A stretch of 59,992 bases of DNA from Iodobacter sp. Lineage in GTDB: Bacteria; Pseudomonadota; Gammaproteobacteria; Burkholderiales; Chitinibacteraceae. The position numbers and the translations under genes are program-made. Of this stretch, positions 54,154-59,992 are shown piece by piece (position 1 is the stretch's first letter; each line of letters begins with the position of its first letter). The notes beneath the pieces are model-generated. The model did no database searches. It saw only the letters and a program-made list of their open reading frames with translations, and was not told the origin of the DNA. The DNA is taken from the NCBI RefSeq assembly GCF_025352645.1, contig NZ_JANXSO010000105.1, positions 1 through 59,992 on the forward strand. The letters are read 5' to 3'.

Positions 54154-55106
54154 TCAAACAGCGCCAAGGCGTTTAAGCAGCTGATTTGATGCGCAGCGCC
54201 TTTTTCCGCATCAATCTGCATATGCGGTAGGGCCAAGCCATAGGGTACGCCCATTTGCTCGGCGGCTAATATCCATGCAACCAGTCTTGATAGCCTTGCC
54301 TCGTTATCTAATTCATTAAGCTGATCCCAATTAAACACTTGTGGCGATAGCCCTTCTGCATCAAAAAACTTAACGGGTAAGGTTTCGCTGTGCGCGGCTT
54401 GCTTCCATGCAATTCTGCGTAAGGAATCGCTTGGGGTGTAGGGGCGCAGCCCAGCAAAGTCTTCTTCACCCATGCCTGTTTGCGCCGTATGCCCGCCACC
54501 TAATGAGGGGGCCCAAGGCGGTGGGTCAATCTCTGGGTGAGGCCAAACTAAGCAGCGGGCGGGGCTATTGAGGTAGCTCCAAGCATGGCAAAGGCCCATT
54601 GGATAATGGCTAGAAAGATGCAAGGTGGGGGCAAATAGCCAGCCACGGCGCTGGCTAAGCAGGGGAATGCTGAGGTGGGCATCGCGCTCAATGACACCAC
54701 ACTCTAAAGCTAGTGGTTTAATCTTTTGCTTAAAGTAAAAGTAAATAGCGCGCTTGGTTAGCCGATTAGGATTGTTAAGTTGCAAAGGGAAATAAGCTGT
54801 TTCACCGGCAAAAACAGCGGGAGCATCAAAAAGTTGCAAACGCAGTTTTAATAAATTTCTAAATGTGCGTAGCAAGATGGCGTGGCCTAGCCCCAATAAG
54901 GTAAAGGCAAATAAATAAGCCAAGCTAAGCTGGTAATTAATCGCCCCAATTAAAACCAGTAAGGCGGTAAAGGTAAACGCATAGCCAAAGCCACTGGGCA
55001 AAATATAGATGCGATCATACTTTAGCGTTTGGGCGCTATTTTGTGAGGGATGCCGCCGACTAAACCATTGCTCGCGGCGTTGAGACAACCATTTTAGTTT
55101 GGGCAT
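54150..55106 (-). CDS. DUF58 family protein
   Basis: A 318-residue protein. Two hydrophobic helices lie near residues 37-75. The DUF58 motif appears in GMGEEDFAGLRPYTPSDSLR followed by RIAWKQAAHSETLPVKFFD. DUF58 proteins have a vWA-like domain and occur with MoxR ATPases and transglutaminase-like proteins. Its stop overlaps the start of the transglutaminase gene (ATGA), giving translational coupling. The MoxR gene is 381 bp upstream because a repeat lies between them. Confidence 0.88.
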   Translation of the reverse strand: MPKLKWLSQRREQWFSRRHPSQNSAQTLKYDRIYILPSGFGYAFTFTALLVLIGAINYQLSLAYLFAFTLLGLGHAILLRTFRNLLKLRLQLFDAPAVFAGETAYFPLQLNNPNRLTKRAIYFYFKQKIKPLALECGVIERDAHLSIPLLSQRRGWLFAPTLHLSSHYPMGLCHAWSYLNSPARCLVWPHPEIDPPPWAPSLGGGHTAQTGMGEEDFAGLRPYTPSDSLRRIAWKQAAHSETLPVKFFDAEGLSPQVFNWDQLNELDNEARLSRLVAWILAAEQMGVPYGLALPHMQIDAEKGAAHQISCLNALALFE

Positions 55107-55218
55107 AGATAAACTTCTAAAGGAAGCAAAGTGGTGTGGGAGATTGCCGGTTTGGTAAAAAAACTTCCCTGTGTAATGGCCTCACGGCCTACAGATTGAT
55201 TTAAGTTAATGACATAAA

Positions 55219-55274
55219 CCCTGATTATGCCTCTTGCTCAATCTCATTATAAATACCGTAGGACGGGTGAAACC
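55219..55274. repeat. Family A half element (reverse orientation)
   Basis: CTGATTATGCCTCTTGCTCA then ATCTCATTATAAATACCGTA match the reverse complement of the right half of the complete element at 46303-46434 (ATTTCATTATAAATATCGTA). It joins directly to a family B end at 55275. Confidence 0.75.
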
Positions 55275-55420
55275 CAATCCTATCAACTTAAGCAATCTGC
55301 CCTTCGTAGGGCGGGTGCAACCCGCGAATAATGCTGAAAAAACGCGGGTTGCACCCTCCCTACTAAAAGATACATTTTGTTGTAACGCCGTATTTTGTTA
55401 TGGCAACGATTTAAGTTGAT
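55275..55420. repeat. Family B element between moxR and DUF58 genes
   Basis: Left end CAATCCTATCAACTTAAG (55275-55292) and right-end remnant TTAAGTTGAT (55411-55420) are inverted. Inside, 55305-55325 pairs with 55343-55363 over 21 bp with one mismatch (GTAGGGCGGGTGCAACCCGC core). Together with the half A element it fills most of the 381-bp gap within what is normally a compact operon. Confidence 0.78.
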
Positions 55421-55487
55421 GCGTATAAGGGCAAGGTAAAGCGCTTTGCTCTCCCTTGCATTAAGGCTGATCTGCTTTGGCAAGTCC

Positions 55488-56399
55488 TTAGGGAATCGCC
55501 GTTTCATCCATCAAAGTTTTTACCATTTCTAGCGCGGCCTTGCCGCTGCCTGCCATCACTAATCTATGCTGGGTGACGGGTACAAATACCGCTTGGATAT
55601 CCTCGGGTAAAACTAAATCTCGGCCATCTAGCCAAGCCCAAGCGCGGGCAGCTTGAATCAAGCCAAGCGCCGCACGCGGTGATAATCCACACATAAATCG
55701 CCCTGGTTGGCGCGATGCAGCAATCAGCGCTTGCACATAATCGAGCAGGGCGGGGGCGACATGCACATCGCGCACGGCGTTTTGGCTGCTTTGCAAATCA
55801 TTGCTGCTGATGGCTTCAGGCAGTGTTTCAATTAAATGGCGGCGATCTGATCCGGCCAGCATGGCGCGCTCTGCCGTGGAATCGGGGTAGCCTAATTCAA
55901 TACGCATTAAGAATCGGTCGAGCTGAGATTCGGGCAGTAGAAATGTACCTATTTGATGCGATGGGTTTTGGGTGGCAATCACAAAAAAAGGCTCGGGCAG
56001 GGGCCAAGTGGTGCCATCGGCGGTGACTTGCCGCTCTTCCATCGCCTCTAATAGTGCCGATTGGGTCTTGGGTGAGGCACGGTTGATTTCATCGGCTAGC
56101 AATAATTGGGTAAAAAGTGGCCCGTGGTGAAACTGAAAGCGTTGGTTTTCTCTATCGTAAATCGATACCCCTGTGAGATCGGCAGGGAGTAAATCGCTGG
56201 TGAATTGTACCCGCTGAAACTTAAGCCCTAGCGTGCGGGCTAGGGCGTGGGCGAGTGTGGTTTTGCCAACGCCAGGTAGATCTTCAATCAATAAATGTCC
56301 TTGGGCCAAAAGGCAAGATAGCGCTTGGCGAATTTGGATGGGCTTACCCAAAATGATCGCTTCAAGTTGCTTAAGCACCGCAGGTAAGCGAGGGGTCAT
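55488..56399 (-). CDS. MoxR-family AAA+ ATPase
   Basis: A 303-residue AAA+ protein from ATG 56399, chosen because GGAAAG lies eight bases upstream; ATG 56432 is an alternative. Walker A is PGVGKTTLAHALA, Walker B LLLADEINRA, sensor 1 FVIATQNP, and the MoxR lid contains GLSPRAALGLIQAARAWAW. MoxR proteins work with vWA/DUF58 partners as chaperone-like machines. Here it precedes DUF58 and TgpA-like genes on the same strand. Confidence 0.92.
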   Translation of the reverse strand: MTPRLPAVLKQLEAIILGKPIQIRQALSCLLAQGHLLIEDLPGVGKTTLAHALARTLGLKFQRVQFTSDLLPADLTGVSIYDRENQRFQFHHGPLFTQLLLADEINRASPKTQSALLEAMEERQVTADGTTWPLPEPFFVIATQNPSHQIGTFLLPESQLDRFLMRIELGYPDSTAERAMLAGSDRRHLIETLPEAISSNDLQSSQNAVRDVHVAPALLDYVQALIAASRQPGRFMCGLSPRAALGLIQAARAWAWLDGRDLVLPEDIQAVFVPVTQHRLVMAGSGKAALEMVKTLMDETAIP

Positions 56400-56725
56400 G
56401 ATGGGCTTTCCATAGGGTTGTTGGCTCGGCATGGCCGCTGATAAAACGTTTTAAGTGGCTTTGTGTCACTGGCCCTTAGAGGGCTAAATATTATTTTTAT
56501 TTTAGTGCTTAGTGAATGCTTATGAAAGGCAAGCTGTCTACCTGCTTTCATTGCCACGCTGTTTGCCTGTGGCGTAAACTAATCGTCATGCTTGATGCCT
56601 GCTTTTTATGAGTAGACTGTCAGCTTAAATTTGCCTGCTACCTACTATATAGACAGCAAAACCATCCCTTGCTCAGTATGCGGAATCTGCGAGCAACCGG
56701 CTTAAATGGCCTGATTGGAGAAAAA
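56400..56725. other. Divergent promoter region
   Basis: No gene is supported. The region is AT-rich between 56480 and 56660 and should hold the divergent promoters of moxR and the deacetylase-like gene. TATATAGACAGC near 56645 is a possible -10 area for the latter. Confidence 0.4.
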
Positions 56726-57670
56726 ATGGAGCTTCACATGAGTAGCGGCCCTAGCGCTTACATCACTCACCCCGCTTGTATCATGCATAGCATGGGCAAA
56801 GGCCACCCCGAGTGTGCAGAGCGCCTAGAGGCGATTAAAGATCGCTTAATGGCTGCTGGAATCTGGGATTTTCTATTACATATTGAAGCGCCAGCCGCCA
56901 CGCGTGAGCAATTGGCACGGGTGCATGGTTTAGATTACCTCGATAGGCTGGCCTTGATTTCGCCTACGCAGGGCTTTGTGCATGCTGATCCTGATACCGC
57001 GATGAACCCCTTTACCCTGCGCGCGGCCTATCATGCGGCGGGCGCGGGGATTGCGGCGGTAGATGCCGTGATGCAAGGCAAGGCGGCCAATGCTTTCTGT
57101 GGGGTGCGCCCACCTGGCCATCATGCTGAAAAAAATAATGCGATGGGTTTTTGCTTTTTTAATAATGTGGCTGTTGCGGCGAGGCACGCCACTGAGCAAT
57201 ATGGCTTAGAGCGCGTGGCGATTGTGGATTTTGATGTACACCACGGCAATGGCACTGAGGATATTTTGTGTGATGACGATAAGGTCATCATGGTGAGTTT
57301 TTTCCAACACCCTTTTTTTCCCTATTCGGGCGATGTGCCACGCGGTGGCAATATGCATAATTTTGCTATGCCACGTGGCACCACGGGCGTGCAGTTTCGT
57401 GACTTGGTGTTGGAAAAATGGCTGCCGATTTTGCATGATTTTGCACCGCAGCTGATCTTGATTTCAGCAGGGTTTGACGCGCATTTAGAAGACGAAATGT
57501 CAACCATGGGGCTGGTCGAGTCTGATTACGCGTGGGTGACTAAACAGCTGATGAAAGTGGCCGCGCAGCACGCAGCGGGGCGGGTGGTTTCCTTTTTGGA
57601 GGGTGGTTACGATCTTTCAGCTCTAGGGCGCAGCGTGGCTGCGCATGTCAAAGAATTGGCGGATATTTAA
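56726..57670 (+). CDS. Histone-deacetylase-family zinc hydrolase (AcuC/HDAH-like)
   Basis: A 314-residue arginase-fold deacetylase. Motifs: YITHPACIMHSMGKGHPECA at the N-terminus, GVRPPGHHAEKNNAMGFCFF with the catalytic His pair, VDFDVHHGNGTEDI with zinc ligands, and LISAGFDAH. Bacterial members remove acyl groups from polyamines or other amides; the substrate is not known. ATG 56726 follows GGAG by five bases; ATG 56738 also has GGAG and is nearly as good. Confidence 0.92.
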   Translation: MELHMSSGPSAYITHPACIMHSMGKGHPECAERLEAIKDRLMAAGIWDFLLHIEAPAATREQLARVHGLDYLDRLALISPTQGFVHADPDTAMNPFTLRAAYHAAGAGIAAVDAVMQGKAANAFCGVRPPGHHAEKNNAMGFCFFNNVAVAARHATEQYGLERVAIVDFDVHHGNGTEDILCDDDKVIMVSFFQHPFFPYSGDVPRGGNMHNFAMPRGTTGVQFRDLVLEKWLPILHDFAPQLILISAGFDAHLEDEMSTMGLVESDYAWVTKQLMKVAAQHAAGRVVSFLEGGYDLSALGRSVAAHVKELADI

Positions 57671-57807
57671 TGCCATTTCAGTTTCTTGTGAGAGCGTAGT
57701 AAGCACGCCTCTACTGTAGTTGTTTTTCACCCCGCACAAAACTGACAAGCTAGCTTGCGATTGCTTTGCTATAAATGCCACTAAGATGACAATAAATGGG
57801 TGGGGCG

Positions 57808-59838
57808 ATGCGGGGCTTGCTGATATTGCTGCTGTTGGGGTTTTTGGCCGCTTGTGGTGGCGGTGCCAGTGAGTCAACGGGGACAACGGCTAGCTCGGTG
57901 GTGGTGGCCAGTGGTGCTGCACAACTCTCTGTTTCATTACAAAACGCTAGTGGGCAGACGGTTACCACCGTTTATGCCAATTCAATCGCCACTTTGGCCG
58001 TGGCACTGACCGATGCTAAGGGGGTTCCGCTGAGTAATCGAGTGGTTAAACTCAGCGTTGCTACGTCTTCTTTAAGCAAAATTAGTCCCGAAACCGTATT
58101 AACCGATGCCTCGGGTAAAGCGCAGTCGCAGCTGATTACAAATGACAATACGGGGGCGGATGTCATCAATGCCACGATAGACGTGGAAGGCAAAAGCTAC
58201 ACCGGTGCGTTTAACTACAGCGTAAGAGCGCTTAATTTTAGTTTGAGCGCCCCAAGGCTTGATCTAAGCACTATCTCTGCGGGCGGCAGCGTGGGGGTGT
58301 CGGTTGATTTGATCAATAGCGAGACGGGTTTGGCCTTAGAAACGCCAGTGAATGTTAGCTTTAGCTCCCCTTGCGCAGAGGCGGGCAAAGCGCTACTCGC
58401 ATCCCCTGTGCTTTCTGTGCTCAGTAGTGTCAATGGCCTAAAAACAGCCACAGCCTCGGCCACCTACCAAGATAAATCATGCGCCAATGTCGATGAGATC
58501 ACCGTCACGGCGTCCTTGGGCGGGATTAGCCGCAGCGTGAAAGCCAGTTTAACGGTGCAAGCTGCCGCCGCAGGCAATATTGAGTTTATCAGTGCCGTGC
58601 CAGAAACAATCTCCTTGCCGGGTACTGGGGGTAACACCAGTTCAGTTTTACAATTTAAAGTGAAAGATTTACAAGGCAGCCCCATCGGTGGGCAGTGGGT
58701 TGATTTTTCTTTAAATACCAGCGTTGGGGGTATCTCGCTGGTGCAAAGCGCCGTGCAAAGCCAGCCTGCAACGGGCTTGGTGCAGGTGGTGGTGAACGCT
58801 GGATCGGTGAGTACGGTGGTGCGGGTAACGGCCAGCTTGCGCGGGGTATCTCCCATTATTAGTAGCCAATCCAATGCCCTGACGATTTCTACTGGCTTGC
58901 CACATCAAAATGGCTTTAGCTTGGCCGCCGATATTCTAAACCCAGAATTCTTTAGCTACGATGGCAATAGCATTACGCTCACGGCGAGGGCCTCAGATCG
59001 CTTTGGTAACCCCGTGCCAGATGGCTCCGCGGTTAGCTTTATGACCGAGGGTGGCATTGGTACGATCACCCCACGCTGCGCTATGGCCAGTGGTGCATGT
59101 AAAGTCACGCTGACCAGCTCAGGAGATCGGCGAAAGCTGATTGGGGCAGGGCGGATGACGGTGCTGGCGCATATGCTGGGGGAGGAAAGCTTTAATGATC
59201 TTAATGGCAATGGCGTTTTTGATCTGGGCGAGAGCTGGACAGATCAAGGCGAGGCTTTTTTAAATGCCAATGAAGTGCCGCATAGTAGCCCGCTTAGCTT
59301 GCTGGCCGCAGATGGCAGCACTTATGTAGAGCCCTTTATCGATTTTAATGGTGATGGCGTTTATAACGGCCCAGATCTGCAATACAACGGCGTACTACGC
59401 TCGGCCAGTATCCCCGCTAGCGTGGCTAAAACCATCCATGTATCGAGCAATATTGTGATTGTTTGGGCAGGGAGTAGCTTGGGGGCTAATGTGTTGAATT
59501 ATCCAGTGGGTGCCAGTAAATTGTGCGCATCCAATAATCTACTGAGCCGGTTTACCTTTGATGCAAGAGACAGCAATGGCAATACCTTGCCCGCCCAAAC
59601 GCAGATTAGTTTAGATGTTGCACAAACGGTGTTGGTGGATGCCTTGGGTAATGCCATCAACAACCCCGCTGCGATATCTGGCACGAGTACCTTTACCGTG
59701 CCAAGTACAATTGGCGTGCAGCAGTTTGGGGCCGCCCTATCCGCCATCGCCTGCCCCATCCCTGCCGATGCGCAACTGGTGGTGAAAGTAAAACTACCCA
59801 GTGGCATAGAATCAACGCAGAGCGTGCCTTTGAATTAG
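57808..59838 (+). CDS. Lipoprotein with repeated Ig-like domains
   Basis: A 676-residue exported protein from ATG 57808. The signal peptide MRGLLILLLLGFLAAC ends in a lipobox (LAAC), so it is a lipoprotein, followed by a Gly/Ser/Thr linker. Three or more bacterial Ig-like (Big-1 type) domains follow, with repeated VxLxxSxSGxAxxxLT-like ends. Near residues 466-480 lies FNDLNGNGVFDLGE, and near 510-530 DFNGDGVYNGPDLQ, both Asp-rich loops resembling calcium-binding EF-hand/dockerin-like motifs. ATG 57796 is an alternative start. It may serve as surface adhesin or scaffold. Function unknown. Confidence 0.8.
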   Translation: MRGLLILLLLGFLAACGGGASESTGTTASSVVVASGAAQLSVSLQNASGQTVTTVYANSIATLAVALTDAKGVPLSNRVVKLSVATSSLSKISPETVLTDASGKAQSQLITNDNTGADVINATIDVEGKSYTGAFNYSVRALNFSLSAPRLDLSTISAGGSVGVSVDLINSETGLALETPVNVSFSSPCAEAGKALLASPVLSVLSSVNGLKTATASATYQDKSCANVDEITVTASLGGISRSVKASLTVQAAAAGNIEFISAVPETISLPGTGGNTSSVLQFKVKDLQGSPIGGQWVDFSLNTSVGGISLVQSAVQSQPATGLVQVVVNAGSVSTVVRVTASLRGVSPIISSQSNALTISTGLPHQNGFSLAADILNPEFFSYDGNSITLTARASDRFGNPVPDGSAVSFMTEGGIGTITPRCAMASGACKVTLTSSGDRRKLIGAGRMTVLAHMLGEESFNDLNGNGVFDLGESWTDQGEAFLNANEVPHSSPLSLLAADGSTYVEPFIDFNGDGVYNGPDLQYNGVLRSASIPASVAKTIHVSSNIVIVWAGSSLGANVLNYPVGASKLCASNNLLSRFTFDARDSNGNTLPAQTQISLDVAQTVLVDALGNAINNPAAISGTSTFTVPSTIGVQQFGAALSAIACPIPADAQLVVKVKLPSGIESTQSVPLN

Positions 59839-59893
59839 CTCAAACAGCAACACTCGCGGTTTGCTCCCACTCAAAGGCATCTTGCTTAAGTTA

Positions 59894-59992
59894 ACCTGAT
59901 TATGTCTCTTGCTCAAACAAAGCCATATATTGCATGCAGGCGAATATGCTGTAGGGGCGCTGCTTGCTGCGCCCTGCTTAGCTAGGGCGCAG
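59894..59992. repeat. Family A half element at the window edge
   Basis: ACCTGATTATGTCTCTTGCT with CAA matches the end of the complete element at 46303. It is preceded by CTTAAGTTA, like a family B end. A GTAGGGGCGC...GCGCCCT inverted pair (about 59951-59975) follows. The element may continue beyond the window. Confidence 0.65.

Overview
The window looks like chromosome from a betaproteobacterium, most likely of the order Neisseriales (Chromobacteriaceae, Iodobacter-like). I infer this from the gene set (rimP-nusA-infB-rbfA-truB-rpsO-pnp, pilU, fadD, dapE, hemH, bioB), the moderate GC content and the style of the two-component, MCP and MoxR/DUF58/transglutaminase genes. No database search was possible. 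No rRNA, tRNA or CRISPR array is visible.

Layout. 0-4 kb: tail of an unknown gene, an Excalibur-domain protein, pheA, a LOG-family hydrolase and hisC. 3.9-7.1 kb: an accessory island on the minus strand with a LysE exporter, a small membrane protein framed by two copies of a 'GGTCAGGTCTTACAT' repeat, a Zn-ribbon protein and a TIR-like nucleotide-binding protein whose 5' part is cut by an in-frame amber codon. 7.4-18.5 kb: a PilZ protein, bfd under a probable Fur box, an RstA/RstB-like two-component pair divergent from a MipA/OmpV porin, a DUF418-like membrane protein, dapE with an ArsC/Spx-like gene, pilU and a fadD-type ligase. 18.6-27.8 kb: the translation/RNA operon rimP-nusA-infB-rbfA-truB, then rpsO and pnp, with structured leaders and terminators. 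27.8-39.6 kb: a ParA-like ATPase divergent from a putative RHH protein, an MCP with a C-terminal sensor domain, TerB-like and thioesterase genes, UspA, a radical SAM protein, a XRE regulator, a zinc-ribbon membrane protein, comF/bioB, and GyrI-like and DJ-1/PfpI genes.

39.7-48.6 kb: a second accessory stretch of small minus-strand genes (four GNAT acetyltransferases, HAD phosphatase, nucleotidyltransferase, secreted adenosine deaminase, Nudix, an amber-interrupted cytidine deaminase, GlsB). It has long gene-poor gaps and several reading frames with lost or non-canonical starts. 48.6-60 kb: a TctD/TctE-like two-component system behind hemH, a MoxR-DUF58-transglutaminase cluster split by a repeat insertion, a histone-deacetylase-like hydrolase and a large Ig-like-domain lipoprotein.

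The strongest non-gene signal is a dispersed set of MITE-like elements. Family A has 24-bp perfect terminal inverted repeats and a probable 6-bp target duplication at 46303-46434. Family B has ends reading CAATCCTATCAACTTAAG. Whole, half and composite copies lie at 1.7, 12.4, 41.5, 46.3, 52.1, 55.2 and 59.9 kb. The second theme is gene decay, or possibly readthrough: two accessory genes each hold a single in-frame TAG in an otherwise intact frame, and two other frames have no ATG/GTG/TTG where their N-terminus should begin.
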